Shown here in pieces: positions 43,617-50,792 of a stretch of 64,000 nt of DNA (position 1 is the first letter of the stretch; every line of letters begins with the position of its first letter). Source of the DNA: JALYXV01 sp963791545 (GTDB taxonomy: Bacteria > Actinomycetota > Acidimicrobiia > Acidimicrobiales > Palsa-688); the NCBI GenBank assembly GCA_963791545.1, contig CAWBSR010000003.1, positions 1 to 64,000 on the forward strand, written 5' to 3'. Both the position numbers and the translations under genes were made by a program. The notes below the pieces were generated by a model. It saw only the letters and a list, made by a program, of their open reading frames with translations, did not search any database and was not told the DNA's origin.

Positions 43617-44192
43617 GTGATCACGTCCGGAGCCCGCCCTGGCATCGAACCGGGCAAACCTCGGGTCGGGGGCGGACGGGCACTGCGTGCCGCAATCGGG
43701 GTCCTCATGCTGGTCTGCGCGGGCCTGCTGGTGTGGGGCAGCCGTATTCTCCGGGCGGGCGAGTTGGCTATTACCGGTGGTGTGATGAGCCTGGTCGCGG
43801 GCCGCACGGTCGTCTATCCCCCGGGCCACTACGTGTTCTTTGAGACCGCCGCCTCGCGGACGGTTGCCTTGCAGGTGACGGCATCCTGCTCCGCCATCTT
43901 CCTGCTGTTGCCCTTCCTTCTGCTCACCGCCCTCATGATCTCGATCCCCAGGGTCCGCACAGCCCGCCTCTTGTCGGCAGCCGTGGTCGGCACCATGATC
44001 GTGTTCTGGTTCAACCAGCTGCGGCTGCTGATCATCGCCTGGGCGACGCACCAGTGGGGGATCGGTACTGGGTTCGACTGGGCGCACATCCTTGCCGGCT
44101 CGGCCGTCACGACGATGAGCATGCTGATCGCGCTCTATATGTTCTTCCGACTATCCCTCGGCGAGCCTGGCGCCGGCGCCAGAGCGGCTTGA
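43617..44192 (+). CDS. Exosortase/archaeosortase-like membrane protein
   Basis: The 191-residue protein has about five membrane helices and the three catalytic residues of the exosortase family in order: Cys91 in TASCSAIFLLLPF, Arg136 in FNQLRLLIIAW and His157 in DWAHILAGS, each at the expected helix ends. Exosortases cleave C-terminal sorting signals (such as PEP-CTERM) at the membrane. It is shorter than full XrtA-type enzymes, like archaeosortase-type minimal cores. A TAGTAT box (43602-43607) stands 9 nt before the GTG. It starts a same-strand run including a small LATTG peptide, a glycosyltransferase and a secreted protein. Confidence 0.8.
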   Translation: MITSGARPGIEPGKPRVGGGRALRAAIGVLMLVCAGLLVWGSRILRAGELAITGGVMSLVAGRTVVYPPGHYVFFETAASRTVALQVTASCSAIFLLLPFLLLTALMISIPRVRTARLLSAAVVGTMIVFWFNQLRLLIIAWATHQWGIGTGFDWAHILAGSAVTTMSMLIALYMFFRLSLGEPGAGARAA

Positions 44193-44262
44193 GCACCGAC
44201 CGCACGACTCCGGGCCGTGCTACTATCCGCGCCCACCTGGACGAAAAGGAGCCACGCCTCGG

Positions 44263-44430
44263 ATGTACGGAACGGGCGGTACCACGATAATCGGGGGCGG
44301 GGTCGCCGGAGTTGGCGCCCTGGCGACCACAGGGACCGCATCTGTGCTATTTGCGGTGATCGGTTTGCTGCTGATCGTGGTCGGCCTGCTCATGGTTCGT
44401 GCCGTCGCCGTGAGAGCGCCGCGGTCGTAG
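44263..44430 (+). CDS. 55-residue peptide with LATTG sorting-like tail
   Basis: The short frame encodes a Gly-rich N-terminus (MYGTGGTTIIGGGVAGVGA), then LATTG, a hydrophobic helix of about 20 residues (VLFAVIGLLLIVVGLLMV) and a basic end RAVAVRAPRS. This is the order of an LPXTG-type cell-wall sorting signal, in the LAXTG form used by class E sortases, on almost no cargo. AAGGAG (44246-44251) lies 11 nt upstream. Similar tiny LPXTG-like proteins occur in actinobacteria. It lies between the exosortase-like gene and the glycosyltransferase. Confidence 0.7.
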   Translation: MYGTGGTTIIGGGVAGVGALATTGTASVLFAVIGLLLIVVGLLMVRAVAVRAPRS

Positions 44431-44452
44431 CCTGCCGCACGGCGGCGCCAGC

Positions 44453-46225
44453 ATGCTGAACACCCTGCTGGGAGTCTTGTCGCTGGTGATGATCGGCGCC
44501 GGTCTTTGTTATTTCATCTCGACGACCGGCGTCGGGATTTTGGAGGAGCGACGCCAGCGCCGATCCAGTGCCGCGCCGGGGGGCACGGTGGACACCTCCA
44601 GGAGGCCGAGGGCGGTCTATTTTCTGGTGCCCTGCCTAAACGAGGAAGGCGTCATCGGCTCGACGCTCACCCGCCTTCTCACCAACATCGAGGCGCGGGT
44701 CGTTGTCATCGACGACGCATCCGATGACCACACCGCAGACGTCGTTCGCTTGGTCGGAGGCGACCGCACGCTGCTGATCTCACGCCGGCTACCGGCGGCT
44801 CGAAAAGGCAAGGGCCCCGCGCTCAACGCCGGCCTTCCGGTCATAATCGCCGATTCCCAGGCCCGGGGTCTTGATCCCTCCCAAGTCCTGGTGTGCGTCA
44901 TGGACGCGGACGGTTGTCTTTCCGATGGTGCCGTTGGCCACGTGCTACCGCTCTTCGACGACCCCACCGTGGGCGGTGCGCAACTCGCAGTGCGGATCCG
45001 CAATCGCGACGTCAACCTGCTCACGACCATGCAGGACTTCGAATTCTGGGGGCTTTCCGCCACCTCGCAATTGGGTCGAGTGCGTCTCGGTACTGTGAGC
45101 CTGGGAGGCAACGGCCAGTTCACCCGGCTCTCCGCCATCTGCGAGCTCGGCGATGAACCGTGGTCAGCTGCCTTGACCGAGGACCTCGACCTGGCCCTGC
45201 GCCTCATGGGGAACGGGTGGCGGCTCACCACCACGCCGGAGGCCTCGGTTGATCAGCAGGCCATCGTGACCCTTCGGGCCCTCGTGCGTCAACGGACCCG
45301 GTGGTTCCAGGGCCACATGGCGTGCATCAGGCACCTCCGCTCACTGTGGGGCAACGCCAAGATGGCCAACCGGGCCTTGCTGGAAGTCACGGCCTACCTC
45401 TTGATTCCCTGGGTGTTCGTGCTGCCGTGGTCGATCGTGTTCCACATCGGGCTCGTGCAGATGCTGTCCCGGGTGGCCCACGCGCCGGGCGGCACCCTTG
45501 GCACCGGCGGCCCGGTCGTACGCATCATCACCGTCGTCGCCTGGTACCTGCTGGGCTTCGGCCCGACCTATTTCGCGGGCTACCTGTACTACCGCCAGGA
45601 CCACTCGGTCGGCAAGGTGAAGGCCCTCCTGCTCGCCCACGTCCTAATCCTTTACAACTACGTCGCCTTCGTCAGCTGCTGGCTGGCCGCCATTCGGTCG
45701 CTACGCGGGTTCACCGGGTGGGAGAAGACGGCGCGTCCGGCCGAAGGCGGCTTCGACTACCTGTCGTTGCCGGCCACGTTCGTCGCTGCGCCCGGCCGGG
45801 TAACAGGACGGCTGAAGACGCAGCCCGGTCCCGCCCCGGCCAGGGTCGCTTACGGATTGGACGCCGCCCGCGACCCGGCCGCCAAGGCGCCGGCTACCGT
45901 CGCCAGCCCCGCGCTAGTGCTGCGATTCGGGGACCGGCGCACCCCGGCCCCTGCGGCGTCGCACACGTCGGTAACGGCCGGCGCCATCGTGTCGCGGCGA
46001 CCGATCGACGGGGATTGCAAGCTGGGAACAGCGACGACCGTGCGGGCAACTGTCAAACGCAGTGCGTCCGATGAGCGGCTGTCGGCCCCGCCCCTGACCG
46101 GACGCCTTCGCGTGGCACCTCGTCCCGAAGGTGCGGGGGAACAGATCGTCCCCCTGGGCGCGCGATTCTTGATCGGAAGTTCCCTTGCCGATATATTACC
46201 GGCACTCAAGGAGAAGAGCGCATGA
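44453..46225 (+). CDS. GT2-family processive-type glycosyltransferase
   Basis: The 590-residue membrane protein has an N-terminal helix, a GT-A catalytic domain with DDASDDHT, MDADGCLSDG (DxD), ALTEDLDLALRL (TED base) and the QxxRW motif in VRQRTRWFQG, then about four membrane helices (residues about 305-425). These motifs are those of cellulose/hyaluronan/poly-GlcNAc synthases that extend and export a polysaccharide. The last 160 residues are a Pro/Ala-rich cytosolic tail without known domain. The UDP-GlcNAc 2-epimerase downstream could supply its sugar. Its stop overlaps the next start (ATGA). Confidence 0.88.
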   Translation: MLNTLLGVLSLVMIGAGLCYFISTTGVGILEERRQRRSSAAPGGTVDTSRRPRAVYFLVPCLNEEGVIGSTLTRLLTNIEARVVVIDDASDDHTADVVRLVGGDRTLLISRRLPAARKGKGPALNAGLPVIIADSQARGLDPSQVLVCVMDADGCLSDGAVGHVLPLFDDPTVGGAQLAVRIRNRDVNLLTTMQDFEFWGLSATSQLGRVRLGTVSLGGNGQFTRLSAICELGDEPWSAALTEDLDLALRLMGNGWRLTTTPEASVDQQAIVTLRALVRQRTRWFQGHMACIRHLRSLWGNAKMANRALLEVTAYLLIPWVFVLPWSIVFHIGLVQMLSRVAHAPGGTLGTGGPVVRIITVVAWYLLGFGPTYFAGYLYYRQDHSVGKVKALLLAHVLILYNYVAFVSCWLAAIRSLRGFTGWEKTARPAEGGFDYLSLPATFVAAPGRVTGRLKTQPGPAPARVAYGLDAARDPAAKAPATVASPALVLRFGDRRTPAPAASHTSVTAGAIVSRRPIDGDCKLGTATTVRATVKRSASDERLSAPPLTGRLRVAPRPEGAGEQIVPLGARFLIGSSLADILPALKEKSA

Positions 46226-47193
46226 CGAGACGAATGTACCGGTCCCTACGGTCAAGCGCTGCCGCGCTCCTTCTTGGGGGTGTCACGGTGTTGTTGGTAG
46301 CCAGCCAGGCGGCGGCCGCGGTCACGGTGTCGCAAGCCACCGCCCAGGCAATCGGCGGAAACCTGTTGACCACTGGCTCTTGTGCGTCGACCAATGACAG
46401 CACCGTCGCGGCGCCGGGAACGCGGATCCCGACGGGTGCCGGATGCACCGCCGGTGGCCCGGCGAGCAATAGCGGGGCGCTCCTCGCAGCCTCGGTCGTG
46501 GTTCAGACCAGCAATGCCAACCCCAACTCGACATCGGCCGCCTGTGCCGGTGTCACGGGGCCAGGAGGCGGCGCCATTCAAGTCGGACCGGCCGGCCCCT
46601 GCACCGGAGTTAGCGCGGGCACGAGCGCTGGTGTCAACCTCATCAGCAACCTGGTCACCGCTGACGCCGTCTTCGCCACCTGCTCGGCGGCCTTGGGTAG
46701 CACCCCGACCGGAACATCAACGCTGGTCAGCGCGGGCCTCGGTACCAACGCCACCATCCTGGCGGCGCTGAATGGCCTGGGCATCACAGGGGCGGGCGCC
46801 CTGCCCGTCAACCCGGGTCCAAACACGACCATCAACCTGGCCCTCGCTGGCGTCAACATCATAACGTTGATCTTGAACAAGCAGGACACGACGACCGTGC
46901 CCGGCCAGATCAGCGTCACCGCCCTCGACCTGACGCTCCTGAGCGGTGGCATCACCGCCATCCAGAACGTGCCGGTGCTCGGCCCCCTGTTGCTGGGCTT
47001 GCTGGGTCTCACGGCCGCCAACGGCGGACTTCACGTCACCATCGGCAACGTGACATGCGGGCCCAGCGCGGCGGTAGCCGTCATCCCCACACTTCCGGTC
47101 AAGGCAATTCCGATCGCCGGGGCCGTCGCTCTCCTGGCCGGCGGCGTCGCCTACCTGGGTCGTCGTCGACTGTTCGCCGGGTTCCGAGGCTGA
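46222..47193 (+). CDS. Secreted surface protein with LPVKAIPI tail
   Basis: The 323-residue exported protein has a signal peptide (to about VASQAAAA, residue 33), a Gly/Ala/Thr/Asn-rich beta-type body with a few Cys (GSCAST, AGCTAGG, GPCTGV, NVTCGPS) and a C-terminal tail VIPTLPVKAIPI, hydrophobic helix, GRRRLFAGFRG. The tail matches that of the protein at 1199-2440. The body has no recognised domain. Co-translation with the glycosyltransferase and the nearby exosortase-like gene make it the likely main substrate of this locus (inference). Confidence 0.8.
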   Translation: MTRRMYRSLRSSAAALLLGGVTVLLVASQAAAAVTVSQATAQAIGGNLLTTGSCASTNDSTVAAPGTRIPTGAGCTAGGPASNSGALLAASVVVQTSNANPNSTSAACAGVTGPGGGAIQVGPAGPCTGVSAGTSAGVNLISNLVTADAVFATCSAALGSTPTGTSTLVSAGLGTNATILAALNGLGITGAGALPVNPGPNTTINLALAGVNIITLILNKQDTTTVPGQISVTALDLTLLSGGITAIQNVPVLGPLLLGLLGLTAANGGLHVTIGNVTCGPSAAVAVIPTLPVKAIPIAGAVALLAGGVAYLGRRRLFAGFRG

Positions 47194-47206
47194 TCCAACG
47201 TTCCGG

Positions 47207-47285
47207 CCCCGTTGGCTCCGACCGGCCAACGGGGGCAGGGGACAATGAGACTTGTTGGTGACCGGGCCGCTCGACCGGCCCGGTC
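47207..47285 (+). terminator. Two tandem hairpins after surface-protein gene
   Basis: CCCCGTTGGC (47207-47216) pairs perfectly with GCCAACGGGG (47225-47234), and GACCGGGCCG (47260-47269) pairs perfectly with CGGCCCGGTC (47276-47285). Each is a 10-bp stem with a 6 to 8-nt loop. There is no T run; they probably end or slow the upstream transcript before the coiled-coil gene. Confidence 0.55.
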
Positions 47286-47316
47286 GTCGTACCCTGGCCC
47301 CTGAGGCCACTGACCG

Positions 47317-48819
47317 ATGACCGACGCCCCACCCACGCCGCCGAAAAACCACGACGGCTTTGTCGATTTCGTACTACGCAGCGCCCTGACGGCCCCCGAG
47401 GCCGTGACCGACCCTGGTGCCGGTCGCTTCCTGGCCCGCCTGCTGGGGCTGATGGCGGCGGAATGCGGAGAAGACGTGTTGGCCCCGTACCTGGCCGCCA
47501 TGCCGGGCCAGAACTCGACGTTTGAGGTGCGGTTATTCTACGCCGGGAACCTCGACCCGGTGAGCGTTACCTCTGAGGTCGGTCCCGTCGCCGCCATCAA
47601 GACGGCGCTACGCCAGATCCGAGAGACGGACTTCGGAGTCGAGGTATTCAGCCGTCAGCTCTCCCCGCGTCTCGAACGCTGCGTCCTTGTCCGAGATATC
47701 ACGGACCGGTTGGAATTCCGATATGCCAGCGCCGAAACCCTGATCGGGCAACCCGACGCCTGCTCGGAAGCCCTTCGGGCCTGGGAGTTCACCTTCGACA
47801 CCTGGGCCCGCGACCTGGCCCGCAGAAGCGTCAGGGGTTCGCCGAGTCACCTGGTCACTGGCCCGACGCGGATGGTGGGGTCCCCGTCGGAGAACGGCAC
47901 CGCGCAGAGTAGCCCGGCTCTGGGACTGGGCGCCGTGGTCGACGCCCTCGATGGGTTCTTCTCGAACCTCACCGTCGAGGTCGACCTGAAGCAGGTCGAG
48001 CATCTGGTCAGACAGGCCGTCGCCCAGGACCGAGAGGACATCATCGACCCGATCGCCGAGCGGGTGGTGGCGATGATGGCCACCTCAGTTCCGGCGGGCC
48101 TCCCGGCCGCCGATCCCCCTGTCGGGCAGGATTACTCGGTGCTGATCGAGCCGATTGCCGAGCGGGTTGCGGAGATCCTCCGACCGTCGCTGCGGGCCGG
48201 CCTGGCCCGTCCCGACGCAGCGCCCGTGGCCCAGGTCGTCGTCGGGTTTCCGGCGGGGGCCGAGGTAGCCGAGGCGGTGAGCGCCCAAATCGGGGCGCTT
48301 CTCAGCGAGACCATTCTCAGTCGCCGCCATGCCGACGCGGGCGGCCAGGCGTCGGCGCTGCGAGCGGTGGCGGCTGCCGTGGAACGCATGGAGGTGCGCC
48401 TGGACGGCCTCGAGGCCCAGGCGCAGAAGTCGGCGGGGTTGCTTCAGACGATGGGCGACGATCTCAACGCCGGCGCTCGGCGGGCCGCAGTTGCGGAACG
48501 CATCACGACATCCCTCGACTTGGAGATGCACCGCCTGGCGGGGCGCATCGACGAGCAGGTGGTGGCCCTGACGGCGAGCGCGCCCGGCGGATCGGAGCTA
48601 GCCGACGGCGTCGCCCGATTGACCCGCAAGCTCCGCCAGAGCGTCGTCCAACTCGACCGGGCGCTGGAGCGCCTCGACGAGTTGTTCGACCATGCTAATG
48701 GCATCCAAGACGTCAGTCCGGTGGCGGCGCCCGACTCGGCGGTGCTCGCCGCTACGCCCCCGGCTCCTCCCCGCCAGCCCCGCCTGGCGGTCCCGAGAGA
48801 CCCGATGGTGCGTGGCTGA
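47317..48819 (+). CDS. Coiled-coil protein, unknown family (paralog B)
   Basis: The 500-residue cytosolic protein shares its plan and many positions with the protein at 42121-43491: VDFVLRSALTA.. and PGAGRFLARLLGLMAA near the start, LRAWEFTFDTWARDL, NLTVEVDLKQVEHLVRQAV in the middle and VARLTRKLRQSVVQLDRALERLDELF at the end. The C-terminal half is strongly helical. An Asp-Pro-Ile-Ala-Glu-Arg-Val segment occurs twice (IDPIAERVVAM, IEPIAERVAEI). Function unknown; structural scaffold or regulator is a guess. The epimerase gene starts within its last codons. Confidence 0.78.
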   Translation: MTDAPPTPPKNHDGFVDFVLRSALTAPEAVTDPGAGRFLARLLGLMAAECGEDVLAPYLAAMPGQNSTFEVRLFYAGNLDPVSVTSEVGPVAAIKTALRQIRETDFGVEVFSRQLSPRLERCVLVRDITDRLEFRYASAETLIGQPDACSEALRAWEFTFDTWARDLARRSVRGSPSHLVTGPTRMVGSPSENGTAQSSPALGLGAVVDALDGFFSNLTVEVDLKQVEHLVRQAVAQDREDIIDPIAERVVAMMATSVPAGLPAADPPVGQDYSVLIEPIAERVAEILRPSLRAGLARPDAAPVAQVVVGFPAGAEVAEAVSAQIGALLSETILSRRHADAGGQASALRAVAAAVERMEVRLDGLEAQAQKSAGLLQTMGDDLNAGARRAAVAERITTSLDLEMHRLAGRIDEQVVALTASAPGGSELADGVARLTRKLRQSVVQLDRALERLDELFDHANGIQDVSPVAAPDSAVLAATPPAPPRQPRLAVPRDPMVRG

Positions 48820-49921
48820 CGGGGGGTGCGACATCGCCGTCGTGCTCGGGACCCGGCCGGAGATCATCAAGCTGGCTCCCGTGATTCGGTCCCTGGGCAC
48901 CCGGTCCCGGCTGATTTGGACGGGCCAGCACTACCACCCCAACCTGGCCGACATGTGTTTCGAAGGCTGCGGGCTGGCCTTGCCCCCCGAGCAGCTGCAC
49001 GGCGTCGGTGGTCAGCGCCGGGGAACCCAAATCGCGACCGTGCTGTCGGAACTCCTGGCCCACCTGGACCGCCGCCCGCCCCGGGCGGTCGTCGTCCAGG
49101 GGGACACCAACACGACCAACGCCTCGGCCCAGGCGGCCCACTACCTGGGTATCCCGGTGGTCCACGTCGAGGCGGGACTGCGGTCGTGGGACAGGGACAT
49201 GCCGGAGGAGATCAACCGCATGATCACCAGTGTGGTGGCCGACCTCCACTGTTGCGCCACCGAGGGCAACGCCGACAACCTTCGTCGGGCGGGCGTCGCC
49301 GACGAGGCCATCGCGGTCACCGGCAACCCAATCGTCGAGGCGACCCTGGCGACGATGCCGGGGCCCGCGGACCAGGAACGGCTGCTGGCGCAGCACGGCC
49401 TCGGCGACGACAGCTTCGTCCTGGCCACCATTCACCGGCCCGAGAACGTCGACGACTGCCGCCGGCTCACCGCTGTCCTTACCGCCCTGGGCCGCCTGCC
49501 GTGGCCCGTCCTACTCCCCTTGCATCCTCGTACTTCGGCACGCATCGAGCGCTTCGGGCTCACCGACCTGGCGGCCCGGTTGCGAGTGACGAGGCCGCTC
49601 GATCACCGGTCCTTCCTGGGCCTGATGGCCCGGGCGCGAGTCCTGGTCTCGGACTCCGGGGGCCTCCAGGAAGAGGTGACCATCCTCAAGAAGCCGCTTG
49701 TCGTGGTGCGTCGCAACACCGAGCGCCCTGAGGCCGTCTCGGCAGGCTTCGCCCGGATGGCCCGAGCCGACGAAATCTTCGATGCCGTGTCCGCCCTTGC
49801 GACCCCGGACGTGGCGGCCCGATTACGCACCCTGCCGTGCCCCTTCGGCGACGGCCAGGCGGGCCGGCGCATCGCAGCCGCCACCTGTGCCCTGGTGGCG
49901 AGTCAGCGGGTCCCGACATAG
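48812..49921 (+). CDS. wecB: UDP-N-acetylglucosamine 2-epimerase (non-hydrolysing)
   Basis: The 369-residue enzyme interconverts UDP-GlcNAc and UDP-ManNAc for cell-surface polysaccharide. Recognised blocks are LGTRPEIIKLAPV at the start, HVEAGLRSWDRDMPEEINR, TIHRPENVD, PLHPRTSARI and SDSGGLQEE. GTG 48812 overlaps the end of the coiled-coil gene by 8 bp and lies 8 codons before the conserved start. In this position it probably feeds the GT2 glycosyltransferase of the same locus. Confidence 0.92.
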   Translation: MADGGCDIAVVLGTRPEIIKLAPVIRSLGTRSRLIWTGQHYHPNLADMCFEGCGLALPPEQLHGVGGQRRGTQIATVLSELLAHLDRRPPRAVVVQGDTNTTNASAQAAHYLGIPVVHVEAGLRSWDRDMPEEINRMITSVVADLHCCATEGNADNLRRAGVADEAIAVTGNPIVEATLATMPGPADQERLLAQHGLGDDSFVLATIHRPENVDDCRRLTAVLTALGRLPWPVLLPLHPRTSARIERFGLTDLAARLRVTRPLDHRSFLGLMARARVLVSDSGGLQEEVTILKKPLVVVRRNTERPEAVSAGFARMARADEIFDAVSALATPDVAARLRTLPCPFGDGQAGRRIAAATCALVASQRVPT

Positions 49922-49925
49922 GCCT

Positions 49926-50033
49926 GCGGGACCAGGGGATGGTCGCCCAAGTCGGCGGCGACGGAACGATCACTTCGCAATGCAATCCCTTGGAGACCAA
50001 AATCGGTACAGCCCATATCCCGCCTGGTCCCGC
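49926..50033 (+). ncRNA. Possible structured RNA of unknown class
   Basis: An 11-bp perfect closing stem, GCGGGACCAGG (49926-49936) with CCTGGTCCCGC (50023-50033), encloses about 85 nt. Inside, GTCGCC (49942-49947) can pair with GGCGAC (49956-49961), and GGGAT/ATCCC can extend the closing stem. The gap of 276 bp between genes has no coding frame. No known riboswitch core is recognised. Strand is assumed from the flanking genes. Confidence 0.35.
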
Positions 50034-50197
50034 CTCATAACACGCCACCAGCCGGGGGGGAACGGGTGATGAAGCATCGAACCGAAGCCTGGTCATGAAG
50101 ATCCTGTCGCAGACGGATGCCGGCCGTTCCATGCTGACTAACCAAAAAGGAGATGGGGGTCCACCACAATCGGAGGCCGGGAACCGAGACTAGACCC

Positions 50198-50617
50198 ATG
50201 CCGTACCTCTACGACGCCCACCGCGGTGGCGCGCTGATCTCCGACGCCATCAGTCGCCGGACGGAGGAGCGGTTGCGGGAGTTCGCCCACGAGCGCTTCG
50301 GGGGCCGGTTCCGAGAGCTTGGTGTCTGGTTCCGGGGCCAGTTCTGTTACCTCGACCTCTACCGGGATCCGGGTCCCTTCCCCGATGGCTGGTCGGCCGA
50401 GGAGAGTGACGAGAGCCGGGAGCAGTACCGGGACCGGCTGGCCGCCCAGCCCCTCCATCTGCTGCGGCTGCGGTATTTCGGCAACCCCGACCGCTGGAGC
50501 TTTGCGGTGTTCGACTACGCCACTGAGGACTACGAGCCGGCCACCTTCCCGTCGGGCGAAGCGGCGGGGATGCCCGAGGACGCACTCGAGTTCGCGTTGC
50601 GGATGCACCTGGACTGA
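50198..50617 (+). CDS. Conserved hypothetical protein
   Basis: This 139-residue soluble protein begins PYLYDAHRGGALISDAISRR and continues with GVWFRGQFCYLDLYRDPGPF, LLRLRYFGNPDRWSFAVFDYATEDYEP and an acidic end. The even mix of aromatic and charged residues and the strong third-position GC show a real, folded protein. I do not know a function. ATG 50198 is preferred since it opens the conserved part; ATG 50153 directly after AAGGAG is possible and would add 15 residues. Confidence 0.75.
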   Translation: MPYLYDAHRGGALISDAISRRTEERLREFAHERFGGRFRELGVWFRGQFCYLDLYRDPGPFPDGWSAEESDESREQYRDRLAAQPLHLLRLRYFGNPDRWSFAVFDYATEDYEPATFPSGEAAGMPEDALEFALRMHLD

Positions 50618-50669
50618 GCACCGGCCGTGCTACTGGTCGCGGCCGGTCTCCCAGGTGGGCCTGGAGCCA

Positions 50670-50722
50670 GGGGGGTGCGCTGAGAAATCCGTGTGTACAC
50701 CCGGATTTTTCAGGCGCACCCC
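50670..50722. repeat. Palindromic repeat, copy 2
   Basis: This element matches the one at 38466-38521: a G run, TGCGCTGA, AAATC, the core GTGTACAC, GATTTTTCA and GCGCACCCC. The right arm has one extra G and the left arm one A-to-G change, so pairing is imperfect here. It lies between the conserved hypothetical gene and the HtrA-like gene. Confidence 0.85.
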
Positions 50723-50792
50723 AATGAATGGTTTGTCAGCGCGGTGCTGTTAACTGGGGCCAGGCATTTGCGCCGGTTTAGGAGTGGCGGCA

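Noticed and set aside
41718..50150. Genomic island inserted at tRNA-Ser(TGA)
   Set aside because: No integrase, no second copy of the tRNA 3' end downstream, and base composition matches the rest of the window.
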